A DNA stretch of 6,383 bases from Bacteroidales bacterium. GTDB taxonomy: Bacteria > Bacteroidota > Bacteroidia > Bacteroidales > F082. Under the pieces are notes generated by a model. That model ran no database searches and was not told where the DNA came from. It was given only the letters and a program-made list of their open reading frames with translations. The position numbers and the translations under genes are program-made. Below, piece by piece: positions 1 through 6,383 of the stretch (within the stretch, counting starts at the first letter, position 1; each line of letters begins with the position of its first letter). The stretch lies in assembly GCA_020853175.1 (NCBI GenBank), contig JADYZK010000042.1, positions 1-6,383 of the forward strand. The letters run 5' to 3'.

Positions 1-108
1 CGGGGCCGAAACACCCACATCTGGAACATTGACATCACCGATGAAGATGGCCTTTTGGTTTCCACCTGCCGCCTGACCAACTTCATCATTCCAAAAACGA
101 TATCCTGA
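1..108 (+). CDS. PaaI-like hotdog-fold acyl-CoA thioesterase, C-terminal fragment (candidate DHNA-CoA hydrolase)
   Basis: Frame 1 is open from the window edge to TGA at 106-108 and encodes the last 35 residues of a protein whose start lies upstream. The visible stretch includes GRNTHIWNIDITDEDGLLVS followed by TCRLTNFIIPK. This matches the last two beta strands of PaaI/YbdB-type hotdog thioesterases, where a G-R-x-T-x-x-W segment leads into an acidic turn (DEDG) and a final strand with CRLT. The active-site part of the fold is not in the window. The stop lies 11 nt before the menF ATG, so the two genes are probably co-transcribed. From this context I infer hydrolysis of 1,4-dihydroxy-2-naphthoyl-CoA to DHNA (the MenI role), between MenB and MenA. 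A general phenylacetate-type or housekeeping acyl-CoA thioesterase is possible. The fold call is fairly secure; the substrate is inference. Confidence 0.72.
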   Translation, partial: RGRNTHIWNIDITDEDGLLVSTCRLTNFIIPKTIS

Positions 109-119
109 GCTGCCCAGTG

Positions 120-1223
120 ATGCAAATAATCAAGGCCATTGCGCTGTTACACCAAACAAAAACAAGTTTTGTCAGCTACCGTTTGCCTCAGTCGCAGGAC
201 GTAAAATTGCTGTATGGTGGCTCATTTGTTGAACGTTTGCCCGAAGGTATTTCCAATTATTTTGTAGTGTCACCTTTTGATTCCTATGCGGATGTGCCAA
301 CGCTTTATTATGTTTCTGGAGAAGAATTTAAGGGTGAAGAACTTACCGCTGAGCAACTTAGGAAAATAGTTAATGCTCAATTCAAACCTCTTGCGGTGAA
401 ACCAATCATCAGCAACAAAAACGACTACCTGAAGCAAGCCCAACAAATCATTACCCTTTTAAAAGAAGGTGAAATCAAAAAAATAGTGCTTTCGAGAGTA
501 GTAAAAAAGCAGCTTCTCAAGGCCGACCAAACGAAAGTTTTTGAAGCCCTCTGCGATAAATATCCTGAAGCTTTTGTTTATTTTTTGCATTTCGCGAATG
601 ACGTTTCATGGATGGGCGCTACGCCCGAAACATTGCTGACAGCAAAGGAAAACAAGGCGACCACTGTTGCTTTGGCAGCCACCCAACGCGACAAAAATAT
701 TCCGCTTTCGGAGGTGGTCTGGGGCGAAAAAGAGCAATCGGAGCAAGGTATGGTAAGCGATTTTATTGAAAATATTTTGCAGCAAACCGACGGCGTATCT
801 TACACCCGTGAAGCGGCCACTACTGTAAAAGCAGGGCCATTATTGCATTTAAAAACAAAGTTTGACATCACAATCCATCGGAAGTTTTCGTGGCAACAGT
901 TGGTCAAACAATTGCATCCAACGCCAGCCGTTTGCGGTTTGCCACAGCGAGCTGCATTGGAAAAAATTCTCATTATCGAACCGCATAAAAGATATTTTTA
1001 CACCGGTTTTTTAGGGCCGGTGACCCAGGATTCTGAGCTGCAATTGTTTGTCAACTTACGTTGTATGATGCTTTTAGATGACGAAGCCTATCTTTTTGTC
1101 GGAGGAGGGCTTACAGTACTTTCCGATGCCCATGCCGAGTGGGAAGAAACGGAATCCAAGGCAGAAACTTTATTGTCGGTTTTTCCGAATAATTCGCCAA
1201 CTTTGCAGGATGATGCACGATAA
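120..1223 (+). CDS. menF: Isochorismate synthase MenF (menaquinone-specific)
   Basis: Converts chorismate to isochorismate with Mg2+, the first committed step of menaquinone synthesis; cytosolic. The 367-residue protein has the chorismate-binding fold in its C-terminal two thirds. Visible motifs are KIVLSR (Lys121, equivalent to the general-base Lys of MenF/EntC), MGATPE (Glu170, the general-acid position), KEQSEQ (Glu208, likely Mg2+ ligand), VKAGPLLHLKT (236-246), LHPTPAVCG (265-273), LFVNLRC (309-315) and GGGLTVLSD followed by EWEET (Glu340, second Mg2+ ligand). Lys121 supports isochorismate synthase rather than anthranilate or aminodeoxychorismate synthase. Residues 184-188 read ALAAT where the family usually has LAGT. 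The N-terminal region is short compared with the roughly 430-residue E. coli MenF. A GTG at 117 is in frame directly before the chosen ATG; no Shine-Dalgarno decides between them. The 3' end overlaps menD by 14 nt. Confidence 0.95.
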   Translation: MQIIKAIALLHQTKTSFVSYRLPQSQDVKLLYGGSFVERLPEGISNYFVVSPFDSYADVPTLYYVSGEEFKGEELTAEQLRKIVNAQFKPLAVKPIISNKNDYLKQAQQIITLLKEGEIKKIVLSRVVKKQLLKADQTKVFEALCDKYPEAFVYFLHFANDVSWMGATPETLLTAKENKATTVALAATQRDKNIPLSEVVWGEKEQSEQGMVSDFIENILQQTDGVSYTREAATTVKAGPLLHLKTKFDITIHRKFSWQQLVKQLHPTPAVCGLPQRAALEKILIIEPHKRYFYTGFLGPVTQDSELQLFVNLRCMMLLDDEAYLFVGGGLTVLSDAHAEWEETESKAETLLSVFPNNSPTLQDDAR

Positions 1224-2889
1224 AACCGGATTGATTCATTTGGCCGAAATCATGTCCCAACGGGGATACCATCACTTGGTGATTTCACCTGGTTCACGCA
1301 ATGCACCCATCGTCACTGTTTTTGCTAACCGTCCCGAGTTTAAGTGCTATACCATTGTAGATGAGCGCAGTGCAGCTTTTTTTGCATTGGGAATGGCGCA
1401 GCAATTGGGTCAACCCGTTACGGTTGCTTGCACTTCTGGAAGTGCCGTTTTGAATTACGCTCCTGCCGTTGCCGAAGCTCTTTATCAACGTAGTCCTTTG
1501 CTGGTGCTTACTGCTGATCGTCCCGTGGAGTGGGTGGATCAAGGCGACGGACAAACCATCCGTCAACGCGATGCGTTTGGGCCTCATGTGAAATGTTCTG
1601 TCGAGCTGCCCCAAGCTCCTCATACCAACGACGACCTGTGGTACAACGACCGCTTGATCAGCAAAGCCATGAATGCGCTTCTGCAACCAATCCCCGGACC
1701 GGTGCATATCAATTTGCCTTTTTCAGAACCTCTTTATGGTTTTGATCATCGCATGGAAACCTCTCCAAAAGACTTTCAACTGCTTCAACCTGAGGCATTA
1801 TTGGGAAGAGATATCCAAATAGAACTCACTGAAATTTGGACAAAAAGCAATAAGAAATTGATTCTTGTGGGGCAACATTCACCCGACAAACATCTTGAAA
1901 AGCTTTTGGCTCTGTTGGCACAACGGCAGGATGTGGTGGTACTTACTGAAACCACTTCCAATGTTTTTGATTCTGCTTTCATTTCGTGTATTGACCGCTG
2001 CTTGGCAGTTACACAAGAAAAAGAACAATTCCGGCCCGATTTATTGATCACCTTGGGTGGACCCATCGTGTCAAAAAGGGTGAAATCATTTTTACGGAAA
2101 AGCGCCATCAAAGTGCATATCAATTTGGATGTTGCCGATCCAGAAATGGATACCTACCAAAAGCTTACCCATGCTTTGAAAGTGCCTCCGGTACTGGCTT
2201 TGGCATTTTTTGCAGAACAGGCCGAAGCTGCTCAAAGCAACTTTTCAGTACTCTGGAAACAAGCCTCTTCCTGTGGGAAAACCTTGCACAAAACGTTTCT
2301 GGAAAGCCATCCTTATTCAGATTTAACCATCTTCAATAAGATCGTGAAAATCGTGCCGGCTCATTTTAATCTTCAACTCGCCAACAGCACTCCAGTGCGC
2401 TATGCACAGCTTTTTGACTGGCCTTTTCGGCACCGTTTTGATGCCAATCGGGGTACAAGTGGCATTGATGGTAGTGTGTCAACGGCGGCTGGAGCGGCCA
2501 TGGTGAGCGGCCAACCTACTTTGCTCATCAGTGGCGATTTAGGATTTTTATATGATTCTAATGGCTTATGGAATAAGCATTTACCTGCTCACTTAAAAAT
2601 AATTGTTATCAACAATGCCGGTGGAGGAATCTTCCGCTTTATCGAAGGTCCTGAAAAAACCGGTTTTCTGGAGCCGTTTTTTGAGGCACGTCATCTTCAA
2701 TCTGCGGAGTTTATTGCCAAAGCTTTTGGGGTAACTTATTTTTCGGCTTCCGATGCTGTAACTTTAGAGGCCGTGCTGCCCCTTTTCTTTGAAACGGAAG
2801 GCTCAACTTGTTTGCTCGAAATTCATAGCCCGCCGGAGGAAAGTGGACGGATCATTCGCAGTTATTTCAGCTATTTGAGTAGCAGTTGA
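1210..2889 (+). CDS. menD: SEPHCHC synthase MenD (ThDP-dependent)
   Basis: 2-succinyl-5-enolpyruvyl-6-hydroxy-3-cyclohexene-1-carboxylate synthase. It decarboxylates 2-oxoglutarate on thiamine diphosphate and adds the product to isochorismate. The protein has 559 residues, matching the usual length (about 556). The N-terminal pyrimidine-binding domain has ISPGSRNAP (25-33) and DERSAAF, with Glu52 as the conserved ThDP-activating Glu. Then come TSGSAVLNY (75-83) and TADRP (101-105). Substrate-binding residues Ser393 and Arg397 lie in NSTPVR, and ANRGTSGIDG is at 412-421. The C-terminal PP domain carries SGDLGFLYDSNGLWNK (441-456) and NNAGGGIF (468-475), the Mg2+/diphosphate-binding signature. 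The frame is open back to 1078, but that extension only shadows menF. Homology starts at the ATG at 1210, or the adjacent ATG at 1213, giving a 14- or 11-nt overlap with menF and suggesting translational coupling. No SD is visible. Confidence 0.97.
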   Translation: MMHDKTGLIHLAEIMSQRGYHHLVISPGSRNAPIVTVFANRPEFKCYTIVDERSAAFFALGMAQQLGQPVTVACTSGSAVLNYAPAVAEALYQRSPLLVLTADRPVEWVDQGDGQTIRQRDAFGPHVKCSVELPQAPHTNDDLWYNDRLISKAMNALLQPIPGPVHINLPFSEPLYGFDHRMETSPKDFQLLQPEALLGRDIQIELTEIWTKSNKKLILVGQHSPDKHLEKLLALLAQRQDVVVLTETTSNVFDSAFISCIDRCLAVTQEKEQFRPDLLITLGGPIVSKRVKSFLRKSAIKVHINLDVADPEMDTYQKLTHALKVPPVLALAFFAEQAEAAQSNFSVLWKQASSCGKTLHKTFLESHPYSDLTIFNKIVKIVPAHFNLQLANSTPVRYAQLFDWPFRHRFDANRGTSGIDGSVSTAAGAAMVSGQPTLLISGDLGFLYDSNGLWNKHLPAHLKIIVINNAGGGIFRFIEGPEKTGFLEPFFEARHLQSAEFIAKAFGVTYFSASDAVTLEAVLPLFFETEGSTCLLEIHSPPEESGRIIRSYFSYLSSS

Positions 2890-2903
2890 AACTTTTCTTC
2901 AGT

Positions 2904-2933
2904 GAGCATTTTTTCAAGCGCTTGAAAATGATC
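2904..2933. repeat. Inverted repeat with a perfect 18-bp palindromic core between menD and menB
   Basis: Positions 2911-2928 read TTTTCAAGCGCTTGAAAA, which equals its own reverse complement. The symmetry extends outward to 2904-2933 if two extra T residues are bulged in the left arm and one mismatch is allowed, adding CAT/ATG and GA/TC pairs. It lies 14 nt after the menD stop and upstream of the candidate menB promoter. A perfect palindrome with no spacer is typical of a site for a dimeric DNA-binding protein. As RNA it could fold into a mostly A-U stem with a GCGC loop, but no T tract follows, so an intrinsic terminator is not supported. The role is unknown; operator or 3'-end mRNA structure are the two readings. 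Confidence 0.55.
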
Positions 2934-2955
2934 TAAAATCTCCCTAATTGTCCTA

Positions 2956-2991
2956 TTTTTGTTCATTCAAAACAGGAGTCTTTTATATTTC
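2956..2991 (+). promoter_or_regulatory. Candidate Bacteroidota-type promoter for menBACE
   Basis: The 158-nt menD-menB gap (2890-3047) is the only place in the window with room for an internal promoter. TTTTTG at 2956-2961 followed after 22 nt by TATATTTC at 2984-2991 resembles the Bacteroidota housekeeping pattern TTG, 17-23 nt, TAnnTTTG, with one mismatch in the -7 box (C for G). The start of transcription would fall near 2998, leaving a leader of about 50 nt before the menB ATG. An alternative is TATTTTTG at 2954-2961 read as a perfect -7 box, but no TTG sits at the right distance upstream of it. In such AT-rich DNA these matches occur by chance, so this is tentative. Confidence 0.33.
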
Positions 2992-3047
2992 CTTTCCTTT
3001 TTTGAACCAAACAATCCGGTGTTTGTTTTTATTAAAACTTAACTTGA

Positions 3048-3872
3048 ATGCAGAACAAAAGAAATTGGGAATCCATAAAAAATTACAAAGACATTCGTTT
3101 TGAAATTTGGAACCATGTCGCAAAAATCACAATCAATAGACCTGAAGTGCACAATGCTTTCAGGCCCACCACCACTTTTGAAATCTCCGATGCCCTTGAT
3201 ATTTGCAAGGAAAATCAGAGCATTTATGTGATCGTGATTACCGGTGCAGGCGACAAAGCTTTTTGCAGCGGCGGCGACCAACAGGTGAAAGGAGAGGGCG
3301 GATACATTGACGAGCAAGGTATCCCGCGTTTGAATGTCCTCGATGTTCAAAAAAAGATTCGTTCCATGCCTAAGCCGGTAGTCGCTATGGTGAATGGCTG
3401 GTCGGTGGGCGGTGGCCATGTGTTGCATGTGGTTTGCGATCTGACGGTTGCTTCCGATAATGCCCGTTTCGGTCAAGTCGGCCCCAAGGTGGGCAGTTTT
3501 GATGCCGGTTTTGGTTCTTCTTATCTCGCCAGCATCGTGGGACAAAAAAAAGCGCGTGAAATATGGTTCCTCAACTTGTTTTATTCGGCTCAGGAAGCGC
3601 TGGAAATGGGGCTTGTCAACAGAGTTGTGCCCTTCGATCAGTTGGAAGATGCTACCATGGAATGGTGTGAGCTGATGATGAAACGTAGTCCGATGGCGCT
3701 CAGGATGATTAAGTTGGGAATGAACGCCGAACTTGACGGACAGGCCGGAATTCAAGAGTTTGCCGGTAATGCCACCTTATTATATTACCTCACCGAAGAA
3801 GCGCAAGAAGGCAAAAATGCTTTCTTGGAAAAACGCGAACCCAACTTCCATCAGTATCCCAAATTCCCTTGA
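3048..3872 (+). CDS. menB: 1,4-dihydroxy-2-naphthoyl-CoA synthase MenB (type I, bicarbonate-dependent by motif)
   Basis: Crotonase-fold enzyme that closes the second ring of o-succinylbenzoyl-CoA to give DHNA-CoA; cytosolic. At 274 residues it is close to the 285 of E. coli MenB and aligns by motif with a constant offset of 11. Landmarks are [12 protein letters not shown] (29-40), [19 protein letters not shown] (64-82, CoA/oxyanion hole), [10 protein letters not shown] (115-124), [14 protein letters not shown] (141-154), REIWFL (170-175) and [20 protein letters not shown] (241-260). Catalytic Asp152 and Tyr247 match E. coli Asp163 and Tyr258. Gln143, Gly145 and Trp173 match Gln154, Gly156 and Trp184, the bicarbonate pocket of type I enzymes; type II enzymes have Asp at the Gly position. 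The ATG at 3048 starts just upstream of conserved sequence, after an AT-rich leader without SD. menA begins 10 nt after its stop. Confidence 0.97.
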   Translation: MQNKRNWESIKNYKDIRFEIWNHVAKITINRPEVHNAFRPTTTFEISDALDICKENQSIYVIVITGAGDKAFCSGGDQQVKGEGGYIDEQGIPRLNVLDVQKKIRSMPKPVVAMVNGWSVGGGHVLHVVCDLTVASDNARFGQVGPKVGSFDAGFGSSYLASIVGQKKAREIWFLNLFYSAQEALEMGLVNRVVPFDQLEDATMEWCELMMKRSPMALRMIKLGMNAELDGQAGIQEFAGNATLLYYLTEEAQEGKNAFLEKREPNFHQYPKFP

Positions 3873-3882
3873 TAAGCATCAC

Positions 3883-4782
3883 ATGTCAAAAGTAAAATCA
3901 TGGATCAAAGCTGCGCGGCTGAGAACCCTTCCGCTGGCTTTGTCAAGTGTGGCTTTAGGAGGTTTCGTGGCAGCAAAAAGCCCAACATTCAGTCTGCTTG
4001 CTGCTCTTCTGGCGGGCTTGACCACCTTGTTGCTTCAAATTTTGTCGAATTTTGCCAATGACCTCGGCGATTCTAAAAGTGGTATTGACAACGACCAAAG
4101 GGTGGGGCCACGGCGAACGGTACAATCGGGCGAACTGAGCAAAAAAGACATGAAAAAGGCTGTTGTAATCACTGCTATTTTGGCTTTGACGAGTGGTCTT
4201 TGGCTTCTTTTCGGTGTGGCAGAGTTGTCAAACACCCAGCTATGGCTCTTTCTTGGCTTCGGCTTGCTGGCTATTGTTGCTGCCATCACTTACACCATCG
4301 GAAAACGTCCCTATGGCTATCTCGGTCTTGGCGACTTGTTTGTCTTTCTTTTCTTTGGATTGTTAGGTGTGGCGGGAACATTTTTTGTTGCCACCGGACA
4401 ATTCGACGGCATGGTGCTGTTGCCGGCTTCGGCTATGGGTTTGTGGAGCGCAGGAGTGCTCAACTTGAACAATATGCGCGACCATGCCAACGACCGTTTT
4501 AGCGGAAAAAGAACGATGGTGGTCAAAATTGGCTACCACAACGCATTGTTTTATCACATCTTCTTAACGATATTTCCGTTTGTATTGCTTACGATTTTCG
4601 TCCAAAGTCAACATGGTTCATTGATTTCTTATGCCTTTTTGGTTTTTCTCATCCCTTTTATATATGACTTGATCATGATCCTCAAAGTGAGAGATGTGGC
4701 AAAACTCGATCCTTTTTTGCGTAAATTGGCCATCAAAACCATGTTGGTAACTTTATTATATGGAATTACAACGTTAATGTAA
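3883..4782 (+). CDS. menA: 1,4-dihydroxy-2-naphthoate polyprenyltransferase MenA
   Basis: UbiA-superfamily integral membrane prenyltransferase that joins DHNA to a polyprenyl diphosphate, releasing CO2 and diphosphate, to make demethylmenaquinone. The 299-residue protein has about nine hydrophobic segments, near residues 15-31, 36-55, 91-112, 119-138, 148-170, 176-194, 219-240, 246-267 and 283-298. The first Asp-rich motif is NFANDLGDSKSGID (56-69), followed by DQRVGPRRTVQSG (71-83). The second is NLNNMRDHANDRFSGKRT (194-211). These Asp residues bind the Mg2+-diphosphate. IGKRPYGYLGLGD (139-151) is typical of MenA rather than UbiA. The frame is open back to 3733 inside menB, but family similarity (WIKAARLRTLPLALSSV) begins just after the ATG at 3883, which is taken as the start. 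The stop is one nucleotide before menC. Confidence 0.96.
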   Translation: MSKVKSWIKAARLRTLPLALSSVALGGFVAAKSPTFSLLAALLAGLTTLLLQILSNFANDLGDSKSGIDNDQRVGPRRTVQSGELSKKDMKKAVVITAILALTSGLWLLFGVAELSNTQLWLFLGFGLLAIVAAITYTIGKRPYGYLGLGDLFVFLFFGLLGVAGTFFVATGQFDGMVLLPASAMGLWSAGVLNLNNMRDHANDRFSGKRTMVVKIGYHNALFYHIFLTIFPFVLLTIFVQSQHGSLISYAFLVFLIPFIYDLIMILKVRDVAKLDPFLRKLAIKTMLVTLLYGITTLM

Positions 4783-4783
4783 G

Positions 4784-5836
4784 ATGTTAAATGCCAATTG
4801 GATACCATATCAACTTGTGTTTCGGCAACCTGCTGGAACTTCTCGCGGATTGTTGCATACAAAACCATCTTGGTTTTTGAGGATTGTTGATACGGATGAA
4901 CCTCAACACGTTGGAATAGGTGAGGTGAGTGTGATTCCAGGCTTGAGTCGTGATGCTATTTCAGAAATTGAAAAGACGCTTGATGAGGTTTGTGTTCACA
5001 TCAATCAAACTGCCATCCTTGCTCAAAAATTAGAGAAGGACTTTCCTTCCATCGTTTTTGCTTTGGAAACGGCACTTTTGGACTTGAAAACAGGCGGCAA
5101 ACGCGTGTTGTACAAGAATAGTTTCACTGAGGGTAAATGCGGCATCCCCATCAACGGATTGGTGTGGATGGGTAATTTTGAAGAGATGAAAGCGCGGATG
5201 ACCCAAAAGATTGATGAAGGTTTTCGGGTCATCAAAATGAAAGTAGGCGCCATTGATTTCAAACAAGAACTTGCGCTTTTGGCCTATATTCGGCGGCATT
5301 TTAGCTCCGATGTGCTTACTTTACGCCTCGATGCCAATGGCGCTTTTCGTCCCGAACAAGCCTTTGATCGGCTGCAACAACTGTCAGAGTTTGATATCCA
5401 TTCCATCGAACAGCCCATTGCTGCCGACCAGGCCGAGGTGATGGCCGAATTGTGTCAAAAAAGCCCCATCCCCATTGCCTTAGATGAAGAGTTGATTGGC
5501 GATTTCAACCTTTCAGAAAAAAATCAGCTTTTAGAACGCATCCAACCCCAATATATCATTCTAAAACCTTCACTGATAGGTGGTTTCAATGCTGCTGATG
5601 CTTGGATTAATGTGGCTGAAAAACTGAAAATAGGTTGGTGGGCTACCTCTGCATTGGAGTCGAATATTGGGCTGAATGCCATCGCGCAATGGACGGTGCA
5701 AAAGCAAGTATCCCTTCCGCAAGGCCTTGGTACGGGTTTGCTTTATGCTAACAATCTGCCGTCGCCACTGGAAATTCGTGATGCACAATTGTTTTACAAT
5801 CCCAACAAAACATGGATGCTGAACCCCGTTCTTTAA
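4784..5836 (+). CDS. menC: o-Succinylbenzoate synthase MenC
   Basis: Enolase-superfamily enzyme that dehydrates SHCHC to o-succinylbenzoate using a metal ion. The 350-residue protein has an N-terminal capping domain (about 1-110) with the substrate-facing loop RQPAGTSRG (14-22), then a modified TIM barrel. The catalytic set is complete: KMK (Lys151 and Lys153), DAN (metal ligand Asp183), EQP (Glu209), DEE (Asp234) and KPS (Lys261), spaced as in OSBS enzymes. ALESNIGLNAIAQW (300-313) is the conserved C-terminal barrel segment. OSBS proteins belong to a superfamily that also includes N-succinylamino-acid racemases and dipeptide epimerases, but the position inside a men operon makes OSBS the clear choice. 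The ATG at 4784 follows the menA TAA by one nucleotide, so translation is probably coupled. Its last 25 nt overlap menE. Confidence 0.95.
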   Translation: MLNANWIPYQLVFRQPAGTSRGLLHTKPSWFLRIVDTDEPQHVGIGEVSVIPGLSRDAISEIEKTLDEVCVHINQTAILAQKLEKDFPSIVFALETALLDLKTGGKRVLYKNSFTEGKCGIPINGLVWMGNFEEMKARMTQKIDEGFRVIKMKVGAIDFKQELALLAYIRRHFSSDVLTLRLDANGAFRPEQAFDRLQQLSEFDIHSIEQPIAADQAEVMAELCQKSPIPIALDEELIGDFNLSEKNQLLERIQPQYIILKPSLIGGFNAADAWINVAEKLKIGWWATSALESNIGLNAIAQWTVQKQVSLPQGLGTGLLYANNLPSPLEIRDAQLFYNPNKTWMLNPVL

Positions 5837-6383
5837 ATTTTGAAACCCATGAACTTGTGCTCAACGGTCAACTTTTGACAAAGGACACTTGGAATCAAAT
5901 ACTTGATGTTGAGCAACTGGATGAAATTTCATTAAAGGTAATTTCGTTTTTGGAGCAATGGTGGGACAATCGTTCCTTTGTTTCAATCACCACCTCGGGC
6001 TCCACCGGAACACCAAAAACCTTGCATGCCGAAAAGCAAAATCTATGGAAAAGTGCAGAAAAAACAATTGAGTGGTTCGGCTTAAAACAGGGAATGACAG
6101 CCCTTCTCTGTCTTTCACCAGGCTATATCGCGGGCAAAATGATGATTGTAAGGGCCATGCAAGCGCGGCTGAATTTGATAACTACCAACTTAACAGCCAA
6201 CCCTTTAGCTGCATTGACCCAACCCATCCACTTTGTTGCAATGGTGCCTTTGCAGTTGGTGAAAGTGCTTAAAGAAAGTCCGAAAAAACTAAAGTTAGTG
6301 CAAACCATCCTTTTGGGAGGAAGCGGCCTAAGTATAGCTTTGGAAGATCAATTGCAATCCATTTCGACAAATGTTTTTCACTC
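5812..6383 (+). CDS. menE: o-Succinylbenzoate-CoA ligase MenE, N-terminal part (cut by window end)
   Basis: Adenylate-forming enzyme that activates o-succinylbenzoate with ATP and attaches CoA, supplying MenB. The first 190 codons are present with no stop, and the gene continues past the window. The phosphate-binding loop is TTSGSTGTPK (60-69). Further family segments are LSPGYIAGKMMIVRAM (101-116), FVAMVPLQLVKVL (141-153) and ILLGGSG (166-172). The later ATP-binding (YGxTE), hinge and C-terminal lysine motifs lie beyond the edge. The P-loop comes much earlier than in typical acyl-CoA ligases, so the N-terminal subdomain is reduced. The frame has no stop until well inside menC, but the protein most plausibly starts at the ATG at 5812, which overlaps the menC 3' end by 25 nt. 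No SD is visible. The family and role are secure; the exact start is less so. Confidence 0.92.
   Translation, partial: MDAEPRSLNFETHELVLNGQLLTKDTWNQILDVEQLDEISLKVISFLEQWWDNRSFVSITTSGSTGTPKTLHAEKQNLWKSAEKTIEWFGLKQGMTALLCLSPGYIAGKMMIVRAMQARLNLITTNLTANPLAALTQPIHFVAMVPLQLVKVLKESPKKLKLVQTILLGGSGLSIALEDQLQSISTNVFH

Noticed and set aside
1078..1209. Upstream extension of the menD frame by 44 codons
   Set aside because: This part lies inside menF, which has conserved motifs in its own frame here (GGGLTVLSD, EWEET). MenD similarity begins at 1210 and the resulting length fits the family.
1294..2123. Antisense and alternate-frame open frames within menD (minus 1294-1707, minus 1785-2123, plus 1530-1745 and 1865-2047)
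   Set aside because: All lie inside the well-supported menD coding frame and show no recognisable domains.
2911..2928. Palindrome read as an intrinsic terminator after menD
   Set aside because: The possible stem is mostly A-U with a GCGC loop, and what follows is ATGATCT rather than a T tract on either strand, so it does not meet the usual form.
3039..3755. 238-codon open frame on the minus strand opposite menB
   Set aside because: It is fully antisense to a gene with complete MenB motifs, its translation is rich in His and resembles no family I know, and it has no operon context. It is a shadow of menB codon usage.
3733..3882. Upstream extension of the menA frame by 50 codons
   Set aside because: It overlaps the conserved C-terminus of MenB, is hydrophilic and Lys-rich, and has no match to MenA N-termini. 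The ATG at 3883 gives a standard 299-residue MenA.
6072..6272. 66-codon plus-strand frame inside menE
   Set aside because: It is out of frame with MenE, whose family motifs run continuously across this stretch.

Overview
The window is a menaquinone (vitamin K2) biosynthesis operon from a member of the Bacteroidota. All genes lie on the plus strand in the order [hotdog thioesterase, 3' end]-menF-menD-(158-nt gap)-menB-menA-menC-menE(5' part). The phylum assignment is inferred from four things: the protein sequences resemble Bacteroidota Men proteins (for example the MenB C-terminus ending in HQYPKFP and the short MenE), the cluster has this gene order, no recognisable Shine-Dalgarno sequences precede the starts, and the only gap has TTG/TAnnTTTG-like promoter elements. 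Genus cannot be fixed from the sequence.

Layout. Positions 1-108 are the last 35 codons of a PaaI-like hotdog thioesterase, plausibly the DHNA-CoA hydrolase. menF (isochorismate synthase, 120-1223) follows 11 nt later and overlaps menD (SEPHCHC synthase, 1210-2889) by 14 nt. Positions 2890-3047 are the only substantial non-coding stretch. It carries a perfect 18-bp palindrome within a longer imperfect inverted repeat, followed by a candidate promoter. menB (DHNA-CoA synthase, 3048-3872), menA (DHNA polyprenyltransferase, 3883-4782) and menC (o-succinylbenzoate synthase, 4784-5836) are separated by 10 and 1 nt. menE (o-succinylbenzoyl-CoA ligase) starts inside menC at 5812 and runs off the window end.

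Pathway. MenF makes isochorismate from chorismate, and MenD adds the succinyl semialdehyde unit from 2-oxoglutarate to give SEPHCHC. A MenH step (loss of pyruvate to SHCHC) is needed next but no menH is present here. MenC dehydrates SHCHC to o-succinylbenzoate, MenE makes the CoA thioester, and MenB closes the naphthoate ring to DHNA-CoA. A hotdog thioesterase releases DHNA, and MenA prenylates it at the membrane to demethylmenaquinone. The final methyltransferase (MenG/UbiE) is also outside the window.

No mobile element, CRISPR, tRNA or rRNA is visible, and I see no sign of a new system. Points that merit a second look are the palindrome in the menD-menB gap, the missing menH, the short N-terminus of MenE, and an Ala in place of a usually conserved Gly in MenF.
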